11,457 nucleotides of DNA from an uncultured Ruminococcus sp. (GTDB taxonomy: Bacteria; Bacillota; Clostridia; Oscillospirales; Ruminococcaceae): positions 1 through 11,457 of the forward strand of contig CABQIF010000070.1 of the NCBI GenBank assembly GCA_902464115.1, written 5' to 3'. The notes beneath the pieces are model-generated. The model did no database searches. It was not told the DNA's origin and was given only the letters and a program-made list of their open reading frames with translations. Shown in pieces: positions 1-6,943 of the stretch. The position numbers and the translations under genes were made by a program. How positions within the stretch are numbered: the first letter of the stretch is position 1; each line of letters starts with the position of its first letter.

Positions 1-219
1 AACATCGGTGACGTAAACCTCGATGGCGTTGTAGATATTCTGGACGCTGTAATGCTGAACAAGTATCTGGCTGGCGTTGTACAGCTGAGCGATCAGGCTC
101 TGCGAAATGCAAACTGCAACCAGACAACAGAAAGTGCAAACAGCGTTGGTGATGAAGATACAACATCCCTGATGGAATTCCTGCTGAGCATTGTTGAAGA
201 TCTGCCGGTTGTAGACTAA
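1..219 (+). CDS. C-terminal dockerin domain of a truncated cellulosome-type protein
   Basis: The window opens in frame 1 inside a gene. The 72 visible residues form a type I-like dockerin, the module that docks secreted enzymes or structural proteins onto cohesins of a scaffoldin. The first repeat is canonical: GDVNLDGVVDILDAVMLNKYLAG (residues 3-25), with calcium ligands at D4, N6, D8, D12 and D15 and the hydrophobic/Lys-Tyr-Leu F-helix. The second repeat (about residues 36-68) begins NANCN but has about four extra residues and a T where an acidic ligand is expected; it ends in the ETS-like helix SLMEFLLSIVEDLP. The NANCN start and the FL..IV..LP ending resemble dockerins of Ruminococcus flavefaciens/champanellensis type, from memory. 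The catalytic or structural part lies upstream and cannot be named. The TAA stop is at 217-219, followed by a terminator. Confidence 0.88.
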   Translation, partial: NIGDVNLDGVVDILDAVMLNKYLAGVVQLSDQALRNANCNQTTESANSVGDEDTTSLMEFLLSIVEDLPVVD

Positions 220-264
220 GATTTTCATCGCTTTTCAGTGAAACAATTGCAGGCTTAACTGCAT

Positions 265-309
265 AAAAAGAGAACCGCATGGTGAAAACTGTGCGGTTCT
301 TTTGTTTTT
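265..309 (+). terminator. Intrinsic terminator after the dockerin gene
   Basis: AGAACCGCA (271-279) pairs perfectly with TGCGGTTCT (292-300) around a 12-base loop. The stem is preceded by an A-rich run and followed by TTTTGTTTTTG, so it can act on the plus strand and perhaps weakly on the minus strand. It lies about 50 bases after the stop codon and isolates the dockerin gene from metK. Confidence 0.85.
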
Positions 310-350
310 GGTTCGATTTTTGCGAAAATTTCTTTTTTTGAAAAAGATAC

Positions 351-379
351 TTGACATTCCTGGCGAAGTGTGTTATAAT
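351..379 (+). promoter_or_regulatory. Consensus sigma-A promoter of metK
   Basis: TTGACA (351-356) and TATAAT (374-379) are both perfect hexamers with a 17-bp spacer, and a TG at 371-372 gives an extended -10. Transcription should start around 386, just before the first strand of the SAM riboswitch. So strong a promoter fits control by premature termination rather than by weak initiation. Confidence 0.9.
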
Positions 380-388
380 TATAACAAA

Positions 389-494
389 CCTTATCGAGAG
401 TGGCGGAGGAACAGGTCCTGTGAAGCCCGGCAACCTAATTGCAGCAATGTGAAAAAGGTGCCAATTCCTGCGGTTTAAGTACCGAGAGATGAGG
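389..494 (+). promoter_or_regulatory. SAM-I (S-box) riboswitch aptamer
   Basis: The leader carries the S-box hallmarks in order: CTTATCGAGAG at 390-400, GGAGGAACAGGTCCTGTGAAGCCCGGCAACC in P2 and the start of P3 (405-435), AAGGTGCCAATTCC around 455-468, and GAGAGATGAGG at 484-494. P1 forms from CCTTATC (389-395) with GATGAGG (488-494), P3 closes through ACCT (433-436) with AGGT (456-459), and P4 through CGGT (471-474) with ACCG (481-484). Members of this class bind S-adenosylmethionine and turn off methionine/SAM genes by promoting termination. Here the element precedes metK, whose product makes the ligand, giving direct feedback. ACCGAG (481-486) could instead pair with TTCGGT (525-530) in the terminator stem, a candidate antiterminator; a further hairpin, GATTTCG (494-500) with CGAAATC (511-517), lies inside it. 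Confidence 0.95.
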
Positions 495-518
495 ATTTCG
501 CATAAAAGCACGAAATCA

Positions 519-549
519 ACGCACTTCGGTAGAACGAGGTGCGTTTTTT
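519..549 (+). terminator. Riboswitch-controlled intrinsic terminator
   Basis: ACGCACTTCG (519-528) pairs with CGAGGTGCGT (535-544) through ten pairs including one G-T, with loop GTAGAA, followed directly by a run of six T (544-549). It lies between the SAM-I aptamer and the metK start, as expected for the expression platform that stops transcription when SAM is bound. Confidence 0.92.
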
Positions 550-590
550 ATTTATCTATTTTTTTACACTTGAAAGGAAGAAGGAATCTC

Positions 591-1766
591 ATGAATCGTT
601 TTTTGTTTACCTCTGAGTCCGTAACCGAAGGACATCCGGATAAAATCTGTGACCAGATTTCGGATGCTGTTCTGGATGCCATCCTGGAACAGGATAGCAA
701 AGCAAGAGTTGCCTGCGAAACCGTTGTGACAACGGGTATGGTGCTCTGCATGGGCGAAATTTCCACCACTGCAAAAGTGGATATTCCGCAGATCGCAAGA
801 GATGTAATTGTAGACATCGGTTATGACCGTGCAAAATTTGGCTTCGATGGCTACACTTGCTCTGTTTTGCAGGCAATGGACAAGCAGTCTCCGGATATTG
901 CAATGGGTGTCAACGATGCCTATGAAAGCCGGGGCGGCGAACATCAGGAAACCGGTGCTGGTGACCAGGGCATGATGTTCGGTTATGCGTGCAAGGAAAC
1001 AAAGGAACTGATGCCGCTGGCAATTTCTCTCGCACATAAGCTCTGCATGAAGTTGACCGATGTACGGAAAGAAAAGGTTTTGCAGTATCTCCGCCCAGAT
1101 GGCAAGGCACAGGTAACCGTAGAATATGTAGACGGCAAGCCAAAGCGGATTGATGCAGTGGTACTCTCTACCCAGCACGCTCCGACTGTAACACTGGAAC
1201 AGATTCGTTCGGATTTGATGCACTATGTCATTACTCCAGTATTGCCGGCGGAAATGTTGGATGAAAACACCAAGTATTATATCAACCCGACTGGTCGGTT
1301 TGTTGTTGGCGGCCCACAGGGTGACAGCGGTCTGACTGGTAGAAAGATTATCGTTGATACTTACGGTGGTTCTGCTCGTCATGGTGGCGGTGCATTCAGC
1401 GGCAAAGATCCGACGAAGGTCGACCGTTCCGCAGCTTATGCAGCACGGTATATTGCAAAGAATATTGTAGCTGCTGATTTGGCAGACCGCTGCGAAGTAC
1501 AGCTTGCTTATGCAATCGGCGTTGCACATCCGGTTTCTGTTCTGGTGGATACTTTCGGAACAGGAAAGGTAGATGAAGAAAAACTGTCGGCAGCGGTACA
1601 GAAAGTATTCTCTTTGACACCGGACGGCATCATCGAAATGTTGCAGCTGCGGAAGCCGCAGTACCGGAAGCTGGCTGCTTATGGTCATATGGGTCGGGAA
1701 GACTTGGGCGTTGCTTGGGAAAAGTGCGACCGAGTAGAAGCCCTGAAGCAGGCAGTTGCAGAATAA
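591..1766 (+). CDS. metK: S-adenosylmethionine synthetase MetK
   Basis: Cytosolic methionine adenosyltransferase: ATP plus methionine gives S-adenosylmethionine, phosphate and diphosphate. The protein has 391 residues, normal for the bacterial enzyme. Visible signatures are VTEGHPDKICDQISDA (11-26; the catalytic His is in GHPDK), GAGDQGMMFGYA (122-133), and the phosphate-binding loop GGGAFSGKDPTKVDRSAAY (265-283). INPTGRFVVGGPQGDSGLTGRKI (231-253) is also typical. The ATG at 591 is chosen because AAGGAAGAAGGA (574-585) precedes it and the protein then begins MNRFLFTSESVTEG, as in the family. The frame is open back to 489, but that part is riboswitch and terminator. Expression should be repressed by SAM through the leader. 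No frameshift or missing catalytic residue is seen. Confidence 0.98.
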   Translation: MNRFLFTSESVTEGHPDKICDQISDAVLDAILEQDSKARVACETVVTTGMVLCMGEISTTAKVDIPQIARDVIVDIGYDRAKFGFDGYTCSVLQAMDKQSPDIAMGVNDAYESRGGEHQETGAGDQGMMFGYACKETKELMPLAISLAHKLCMKLTDVRKEKVLQYLRPDGKAQVTVEYVDGKPKRIDAVVLSTQHAPTVTLEQIRSDLMHYVITPVLPAEMLDENTKYYINPTGRFVVGGPQGDSGLTGRKIIVDTYGGSARHGGGAFSGKDPTKVDRSAAYAARYIAKNIVAADLADRCEVQLAYAIGVAHPVSVLVDTFGTGKVDEEKLSAAVQKVFSLTPDGIIEMLQLRKPQYRKLAAYGHMGREDLGVAWEKCDRVEALKQAVAE

Positions 1767-1787
1767 TTGATTTTTTTACAAGAACCG

Positions 1788-1820
1788 GAAGCAGGTGGGG
1801 AAAATTTCCCTGCCTGCTTT
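1788..1820. terminator. Bidirectional terminator between metK and the GHL10 lipoprotein gene
   Basis: AGCAGGTGGGGAA (1790-1802) pairs with TTTCCCTGCCTGCT (1806-1818) through 13 pairs, two of them G-T, with a three-base loop. TTTTAG follows on the plus strand. On the minus strand the stem is followed by a mixed stretch and then seven T from 1777 to 1771. It lies between two convergent genes and ends right at the stop codon of the minus-strand gene. Confidence 0.85.
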
Positions 1821-3103
1821 TAGTTTGCAGGTGTTTGCAAGAGCACCTGAATCGCATCCCGTTCCGAGGACAAAATGTCTGAAACAGAAGATTCCGGCTG
1901 AAAAGTCGAAGCATAGTCATAAATCGCAGCCCCATCAATGCCATCCATGTTGCACAGCAACTCCAGTTCTTTGGATACAACTTGTGAATCCGTCTGCCAC
2001 TCTGTGATTCCATCGCCTGCCCAAGTATCCTGCTGCCCGATTTTATAAGTACAAATGCCAATCCAAAGCGACACATCCGGACAGGTGACTTGCTCCGCCC
2101 AGAAAGCAGCGGTTTCCGCAAAGGGAGCAGTGCTGTTCTGGAAGCCAAAATATAGCTGTGGCAGCAGGTAGTCACAATAACCGGCAGTTTGTCCCCACGT
2201 CTGTACATCTGCACTTTGTTTCTCGTTGCCACTCAGCGTTCCCTGCGGACTGATTCCAAATAACACCTTTGGATTTGCCTGCTTGACAGCGTTATACATG
2301 GCTTGCACCATCCGGTTGCATTGTTCTTTTCGCCATGCAGAACGGTCAGTTGCACCGCTTTCCGCAAAAGCTGCCGCATCAAAGGAGTCATCTGTAGTCG
2401 GGTAGAAATAATCGTCGATCTGTACGCCATCAATTTCATATTGCGTAACGAGTTCTGTAACACCATCAGCAATCAACTGTCGAACTTCTGGATAGGCAGG
2501 ATTCAACCACCAGCGGTCACCGCTTTTTACCAGCCAAGTTCCACGCTTGGTTTCATCGGCATACCATTGTGAGATTGGGTATTGTTCCGGCATCTGCTCC
2601 ATCTGTGCATCGGTCTGGCAGCGGAGCGGATTCACCCAAGCATGTACAGAAAGCCCCAGCTGATGGGCTTCAGTCAGCATGATTTGCAGCGGGTCAAAAG
2701 AACAGTCTGCCGACACGGAAAGCCCCGGCATATAATAAGTAGAAGTGTAATAGGCATCTGCAAATGCTCGCACTTGTAGAAAAACAGTTTGAATGCCCAG
2801 TGCCTGTACTTGTTGAAAGCGTTCCTGCACGGCAGCCCGAAATTCTGCTTCGGATCTTCCGGTTAAAATTTCTGCGTAATCCATGGCAGTGAACCACATT
2901 CCACAGGGGAAAGCGGTGGATGCTGTTGAAACAGGATTTTCCGGCGTTGCAGGGAGGTGTAAGTGTTGAATGGTCTGCACATTTTCGGTGATATTCTTGC
3001 AGAAAAGAGCATTTGGCGGAGCAGATTCCAGCTTTTCAGAATCTGCACAGCCTGTCAGCAGGCAGGCAATCAGAAAAAACGAACCGACAACTTGTATTTT
3101 CAT
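1820..3103 (-). CDS. Putative GHL10/DUF187-family glycosyl-hydrolase-like lipoprotein
   Basis: A 427-residue predicted lipoprotein. The signal peptide MKIQVVGSFFLIACLLTGC ends in lipobox LTGC (16-19), so it should be anchored outside the membrane by Cys19. A short linker (20-65) leads into a single TIM-barrel-like domain of the GHL10 family (PF02638-type, YngK-like). GMWFTAMDYAEIL is at 68-80, the strand GIQTVFLQVRAFADA at 103-117, LSVHAWVNPLR at 151-161, WWLNPAYPEVRQLI at 198-211, DGVQIDDYFYP at 225-235 (likely active-site acids D230/D231), LFGISPQGTL at 281-290, and the strand YLLPQLYFGFQ at 312-322. Family members are thought to act on cell-wall or secreted polysaccharide, but the substrate is not established and none can be read here. 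The start at 3103 is chosen for the upstream GGAGG and the lipoprotein signal; a longer frame adds 21 residues without an RBS. It is a monocistronic gene, divergent from fhs. No convincing promoter was found for it. Confidence 0.85.
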   Translation of the reverse strand: MKIQVVGSFFLIACLLTGCADSEKLESAPPNALFCKNITENVQTIQHLHLPATPENPVSTASTAFPCGMWFTAMDYAEILTGRSEAEFRAAVQERFQQVQALGIQTVFLQVRAFADAYYTSTYYMPGLSVSADCSFDPLQIMLTEAHQLGLSVHAWVNPLRCQTDAQMEQMPEQYPISQWYADETKRGTWLVKSGDRWWLNPAYPEVRQLIADGVTELVTQYEIDGVQIDDYFYPTTDDSFDAAAFAESGATDRSAWRKEQCNRMVQAMYNAVKQANPKVLFGISPQGTLSGNEKQSADVQTWGQTAGYCDYLLPQLYFGFQNSTAPFAETAAFWAEQVTCPDVSLWIGICTYKIGQQDTWAGDGITEWQTDSQVVSKELELLCNMDGIDGAAIYDYASTFQPESSVSDILSSERDAIQVLLQTPAN

Positions 3104-3262
3104 GACATCCTCCAACCGGTCAAAAAAGGTCTGGTATACAAAAAATAATATATGCACCATAGGCAAAAAGTATGCTGGTTTCTGGCAATTTTGCTATGCT
3201 GTACAATGTTGTTCCGGAATCCATTCTGTTTTGCACGAAATCCCCAAACCTGCCGAGAGTGC

Positions 3263-3291
3263 TTGCTTTTTTGTCGAAGATGGGGTATAAT
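3263..3291 (+). promoter_or_regulatory. Probable promoter of the fhs-tsaE-tsaB operon
   Basis: A perfect -10 box, TATAAT (3286-3291), lies 17 bp after TTGCTT (3263-3268), a weak -35 box matching only the TTG. The start of transcription would be near 3298, leaving a leader of about 40 bases with no visible riboswitch or terminator. Confidence 0.65.
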
Positions 3292-3336
3292 AAAAATGTA
3301 TTTTTTCTTTTTGGAAAGAACAAAGGAGGAAATGTG

Positions 3337-5007
3337 ATGTTATCAGATATTGAAATTGCACAGCAGGCAGAACTGCAAAAAATTCGGGAAGTTGCTGATG
3401 GACTTTCCATTGAAGAAGAGGATTTAGAGTACTACGGACACTATAAGGCAAAGCTTTCCGAAGCTTTGTTTCAGAAGTTGGAAGATAAGCCGGATGGTAA
3501 GTTGATTCTGGTCACTGCCATCAACCCGACTCCAGCCGGCGAAGGCAAGACAACCGTCAGCGTTGGTCTGGCAGATGCTCTGCGTTGCATCGGAAAGAAG
3601 TCGGTTGTTGCACTGAGAGAACCGTCTTTAGGCCCTGTTTTCGGTATCAAGGGCGGTGCTGCTGGCGGCGGCTATTCGCAGGTTGTTCCGATGGAGGACA
3701 TCAACTTGCACTTTACAGGCGATATGCACGCCATCACCGCAGCCAATAACCTGCTTTGTGCGATGCTGGACAACCATATGCAGCAGGGCAATGTTCTGCG
3801 GATTGACCAGCGGAGAGTGATGTTCAAGCGGGTTCTGGATATGAATGACCGTGCTTTGCGGAACATTGTCATTGGTCTGGGTGGAAAAATCGACGGTATT
3901 CCACGTTCAGACAGTTTTCAAATTACAGTTGCTTCAGAAGTCATGGCAATTCTCTGTCTGGCTTCGGATCTGGCAGACATGAAGCAGCGACTGGGAAAAA
4001 TTTTAGTTGCTTATGATTTGGACGGCAATCCGGTCTATGCAAAGGATTTGGGTGCAGAAGGTGCAATGACCGCTCTGCTGAAGGATGCCCTGAAACCAAA
4101 TCTCGTGCAGACACTGGCACATACTCCGGCTCTCATTCATGGTGGCCCATTTGCGAATATTGCACATGGCTGTAACTCTCTGCGTGCAACCAAGCTTGCA
4201 TTGAAGCTGGGTGATTACTGTGTAACAGAAGCCGGATTTGGTTCGGATCTGGGTGCAGAAAAGTTCTTTGATATCAAGTGCCGGTATGGCGGTCTGAAGC
4301 CGGATTGTGTTGTATTGGTTGCAACCGTTCGGGCATTGAAGTATAACGGCGGCGTTCCAAAGACAGAATTGACCACAGAAAATCTGGATGCTCTGAAGAA
4401 GGGTATTGTCAACTTGCAGGTACACATTGAGAACATGCAAAAGTATGGTGTTCCGGTTGTCGTTGCAATCAATCGTTTCCATACCGATACCGAAGCAGAA
4501 TTGCAGTTTGTCAAGGAATTCTGTGCATCGCTGGGTGCATCCTGTGAACTGGCAGAAGTCTTTGCAAAGGGCGGCGAAGGCGGTAAGGCACTGGCGGAAA
4601 CCGTTTGCAAGACCATTGCAGAAAAGCCGTCGCAGTTCCATGTCCTGTATGACACTGACCTTTCCATTGAAGAAAAGGTGAACTGCATCGCAAAGGAAAT
4701 TTATCGGGCTGACGGTGTGATCTTTACCGCCCCAGCAAAGAAGGCATTGGCTCAGATCGTAGCGTTGGGCTATGATAAGCTGCCGATTTGTGTTGCAAAG
4801 ACCCAGTATTCTTTGTCTGACGATGCAAGCCAGCTTGGCCATCCGACCAACTTTAAGATTACCGTTCGGGATGTTACCTTGTCTGCTGGTGCTGGATTTG
4901 TGGTTGTTCTGACGGGTAATATTATGACGATGCCAGGTCTGCCGAAAGCTCCGGCAGCATTGCGGATCGACTGCGACAACAACGGAAATATTACCGGCTT
5001 GTTCTAA
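3337..5007 (+). CDS. fhs: Formate-tetrahydrofolate ligase (formyl-THF synthetase)
   Basis: Joins formate to tetrahydrofolate using ATP, giving 10-formyl-THF for purine and formyl-Met synthesis and one-carbon flow; in acetogens it belongs to the methyl branch of the Wood-Ljungdahl pathway. At 556 residues it has the usual length. Visible motifs are the ATP-binding loop TPAGEGKTT (65-73) and the family signature running through ALREPSLGPVFGIKGGAAGGG (92-112) and PMEDINLHFTGD (118-129). The C-terminal TGNIMTMPGLPKAPAALRID is also typical. ATG 3337 follows AAAGGAGG (3322-3329) by 7 bases; the preceding GTG at 3334 is also possible. It is the first gene of a tight cluster with the DUF6440-like gene, tsaE and tsaB. 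One gene does not prove acetogenesis: most Clostridia carry fhs for biosynthesis. Confidence 0.97.
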   Translation: MLSDIEIAQQAELQKIREVADGLSIEEEDLEYYGHYKAKLSEALFQKLEDKPDGKLILVTAINPTPAGEGKTTVSVGLADALRCIGKKSVVALREPSLGPVFGIKGGAAGGGYSQVVPMEDINLHFTGDMHAITAANNLLCAMLDNHMQQGNVLRIDQRRVMFKRVLDMNDRALRNIVIGLGGKIDGIPRSDSFQITVASEVMAILCLASDLADMKQRLGKILVAYDLDGNPVYAKDLGAEGAMTALLKDALKPNLVQTLAHTPALIHGGPFANIAHGCNSLRATKLALKLGDYCVTEAGFGSDLGAEKFFDIKCRYGGLKPDCVVLVATVRALKYNGGVPKTELTTENLDALKKGIVNLQVHIENMQKYGVPVVVAINRFHTDTEAELQFVKEFCASLGASCELAEVFAKGGEGGKALAETVCKTIAEKPSQFHVLYDTDLSIEEKVNCIAKEIYRADGVIFTAPAKKALAQIVALGYDKLPICVAKTQYSLSDDASQLGHPTNFKITVRDVTLSAGAGFVVVLTGNIMTMPGLPKAPAALRIDCDNNGNITGLF

Positions 5008-5027
5008 ACGAAAGGAGGATTCATGTG

Positions 5028-5237
5028 ATGGAATCCAATCGTTTTGTGAAACTTTACAAGCAGGGCAGCACACTGGGCAGCAGCTATCTGGAAATCTGGG
5101 TAGACCGGGAAACGGGTGTGCAGTACTTGTATCGAATGAACGGTTATAGCGGCGGTTTTACACCGCTGCTCGACCGGGATGGAAAACCATTGCTTGCATC
5201 AGCAGAGGAGATGGAACAGCCATGCAAAAAATCGTAA
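5028..5237 (+). CDS. Small DUF6440-like protein of unknown function
   Basis: A 69-residue soluble-looking protein starting MESNRFVKLYKQG. It has no signal peptide or membrane segment. The core EIWVDRETGVQYLYRMNGYSG and then GFTPLLDRDGKPLL resemble the small Firmicute family DUF6440, in which a 'D+ETGV.YL....GY.GG.TPL.D..GKP' pattern recurs; this is a recognition from memory, not a search. The function is unknown. The start follows AAAGGAGG (5011-5018) by 9 bases; GTG at 5025 is an alternative, while ATG 5023 is out of frame and hits a stop at once. It sits 20 bases after fhs and its last 16 bases overlap the tsaE start, so it is very probably cotranscribed and translationally coupled to tsaE. 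Confidence 0.75.
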   Translation: MESNRFVKLYKQGSTLGSSYLEIWVDRETGVQYLYRMNGYSGGFTPLLDRDGKPLLASAEEMEQPCKKS

Positions 5238-5710
5238 TCCAAACACACTCTGCGGCAGAAACCATGCAGTTGGCGGAACAGATGGGTTCGCTGCTGCAAG
5301 CCGGCGACTGCATCGCCTATTTTGGCGGTCTGGGTGCTGGAAAAACCACGTTTACCCGTGGCTTAGCAAAAGGCATGGGGTTGCCGGATGAAGTCGCTTC
5401 CCCGACGTTTGCGATTGTCAACGAGTATCATGGAACAGGAGCACTGTCCCTCTATCATTTCGATATGTATCGGATTATCGGGGCAGAATCGCTGGAAACC
5501 ACAGGGTTCTATGATTATCCGTTGGAGGAAAATGTATTTGCCATTGAATGGGCAGAAAATATTGCAGATTGTCTGCCGGAAAATCGGATTGCAGTGACGA
5601 TTGAACCGCTTTCCGAAACCGACCGGCAGATTACCATAGAAGGAGGCACACGTTTTGCGGTACTTGGGCATGGACACTTCGGGCAGTGTGGCAGCAGTTG
5701 CACTGTATGA
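5222..5710 (+). CDS. tsaE: tRNA t6A biosynthesis ATPase TsaE
   Basis: TsaE (YjeE) is the ATPase that drives the TsaB-TsaD-TsaE complex, which transfers the threonylcarbamoyl group made by TsaC onto A37 of ANN-decoding tRNAs. The protein has 162 residues with Walker A GGLGAGKT (35-42), the family motif SPTFAIVNEY (60-69), HFDMYR (79-84) and AIEWAEN (107-113), all typical. AGGAGATGGAACAGCC just upstream supplies an RBS. The gene overlaps the preceding small gene by 16 bases and the following tsaB by 56 bases in another frame. The last 20 or so residues (GHGHFGQCGSSCTV end) are encoded inside this overlap and look unconserved. Confidence 0.95.
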   Translation: MQKIVIQTHSAAETMQLAEQMGSLLQAGDCIAYFGGLGAGKTTFTRGLAKGMGLPDEVASPTFAIVNEYHGTGALSLYHFDMYRIIGAESLETTGFYDYPLEENVFAIEWAENIADCLPENRIAVTIEPLSETDRQITIEGGTRFAVLGHGHFGQCGSSCTV

Positions 5711-6335
5711 TACCGAACAGGATCTCTTTCTTTCTCAGCAAAGCTTATATACCAAAAAAACACATTCACAGGTGATTCTGCCGCTGGTAGAACGCACCTT
5801 GCAGGACTGCGGACTGACGGCAGCAGATTTGGACGGCATTGCCGTTGCAGTTGGGCCAGGTTCTTATACGGGTTTACGAATTGGCGTTGCAGCCGTAAAG
5901 GCGATGACATTCGCTCTGCAATTGCCTTGCTTCGGCATTTCTACGCTGGAGGCTCTCGCCTATCAGGCAGCAACTGCAAACGGGCTGTGCAGTGCTGTGA
6001 TGAAAGCACGGCAGAACCTTGTCTATGCAGGGCTGTATCAAAATCGAAATGGAACATTGCAAAATCTTGTTCCGGATGGACTGTATGAACAGACAGAATG
6101 GCAGCAAATTCTCGAACAGCAGAAAGTTCCGGTATTGATGACAGGGGATGCAGCCGTTTCATTTAAAACGGAGCAGGTACAGCTTGCACCGGCATCGGTT
6201 CGGCTGCAAAATGCAACGGGCTTGTGTCTGGCGGCTTGCCATCACGCACCGCAGACCCCAGAACAGCTCGAAGCAAACTATTTGCAGCTGGTAAAAGCAG
6301 AAAAAGACCGCCAAATGCAGCAGAAACAAGCATAA
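5655..6335 (+). CDS. tsaB: tRNA t6A biosynthesis protein TsaB
   Basis: TsaB (YeaZ) is the inactive ASKHA-fold partner that scaffolds TsaD and TsaE in t6A formation. The protein has 226 residues, normal for the family. It shows YLGMDTSGSVAAVAL (3-17), the THSQVILPLVE helix (36-46) and the signature GPGSYTGLRIGVAAVKAM (67-84). The start is TTG 5655: GAAGGAGG (5639-5646) lies 8 bases upstream, and only this start keeps the first beta strand RYLGMD; ATG 5670 would cut it off. The usual 'DAR' after the central strand reads KAR here (117-119). The gene begins inside tsaE. The usual next genes rimI and tsaD do not follow; TsaD must be encoded elsewhere. Confidence 0.95.
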   Translation: MRYLGMDTSGSVAAVALYDTEQDLFLSQQSLYTKKTHSQVILPLVERTLQDCGLTAADLDGIAVAVGPGSYTGLRIGVAAVKAMTFALQLPCFGISTLEALAYQAATANGLCSAVMKARQNLVYAGLYQNRNGTLQNLVPDGLYEQTEWQQILEQQKVPVLMTGDAAVSFKTEQVQLAPASVRLQNATGLCLAACHHAPQTPEQLEANYLQLVKAEKDRQMQQKQA

Positions 6336-6391
6336 ACCAGCATTGTGAACGAAATTTTCCGCTTGTTACATAAAATTTCATCGGATGTCGC

Positions 6392-6420
6392 TTGCATTTT
6401 TTGTGTATTTGTGCTATACT
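6392..6420 (+). promoter_or_regulatory. Promoter of the rpiB-upp operon
   Basis: TTGCAT (6392-6397) and TATACT (6415-6420) are spaced by 17 bp, with TG at 6412-6413 making an extended -10. Transcription would start near 6427, leaving a leader of about 55 bases with the AGGAAGGAAAAAGAGG ribosome-binding region. Confidence 0.8.
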
Positions 6421-6482
6421 AAGAATATTCACTGCGAAAATATCCATATATTTTTACAGGAAGGAAAAAGAGGTGTACGATC

Positions 6483-6923
6483 ATGAAAATTTGGATTGGT
6501 TGTGATCATGCTGGGTATCCGATGAAGTTGGAAGTTCTCGCCATGTTGCAGGAACAGGGATATACAGTAGAAGATATGGGCTGTGACGGCAGCCGTGCAG
6601 ATTATCCGGAAATTGCGGCAGCAGTCGGCAAGAACGTTGCTGCAAATCCAGAGGATAAGGGTATTTTGATTTGCGGAACGGGCATTGGCATGTCTATCGC
6701 TGCCAATAAGATCCGTGGTGTACGGGCAGCACTGTGTGCAGACCATTTTTCTGCAAAGTATACACGGCTGCACAATGATGCCAATATTATTTGCATGGGA
6801 GCAAGAACGCTCGGCAGCGGTGTCGCATTGGAACTCGTAGACTTGTTTTTACATACACCGTTTGAAGGCGGTCGGCATGAAAAGCGGGTTGCGATGATTA
6901 AAGACTTAGAAAACAACTTTTAA
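6483..6923 (+). CDS. rpiB: Ribose-5-phosphate isomerase B
   Basis: Cytosolic interconversion of ribulose 5-phosphate and ribose 5-phosphate in the non-oxidative pentose phosphate pathway; some RpiB/LacAB-family members also act on allose or galactose phosphates. The 146 residues match the family length. Visible motifs are MKIWIGCDHAGYPMK (1-15; D8 and H9 bind substrate), DMGCDG..ADYPEIA (31-45), and CGTGIGMSIAANK (64-76; C64 is the usual catalytic base and T66 contacts substrate). H97-N98-D99-A100-N101 with MGAR follows, and then PFEGGRH (126-132). The gene is first in an operon with upp, 20 bases downstream. Producing ribose 5-phosphate, the precursor of PRPP, next to a PRPP-using salvage enzyme makes metabolic sense. 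Confidence 0.96.
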   Translation: MKIWIGCDHAGYPMKLEVLAMLQEQGYTVEDMGCDGSRADYPEIAAAVGKNVAANPEDKGILICGTGIGMSIAANKIRGVRAALCADHFSAKYTRLHNDANIICMGARTLGSGVALELVDLFLHTPFEGGRHEKRVAMIKDLENNF

Positions 6924-6943
6924 CTACAGGAGGAACTTACGTT

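Noticed and set aside
489..590. In-frame upstream extension of metK from a codon at 489
   Set aside because: It runs through the riboswitch P1 strand and terminator. The RBS and conserved N-terminus place the start at 591.
564..1688. Open frame of 374 codons antisense to metK
   Set aside because: Mirror image of a conserved gene; its sequence is Cys/His-rich and resembles no family. The same holds for the 356-codon frame antisense to fhs (4003-5073).
3292..3336. Tetrahydrofolate riboswitch before fhs
   Set aside because: The leader after the -10 box is only about 40 bases and lacks the conserved THF aptamer sequence.
6351..6379. GAAATTTT/AAAATTTC inverted repeat after tsaB as a terminator
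   Set aside because: The stem is only A/T apart from its closing pair, the loop is 13 bases and no T run follows, so termination is not convincing.
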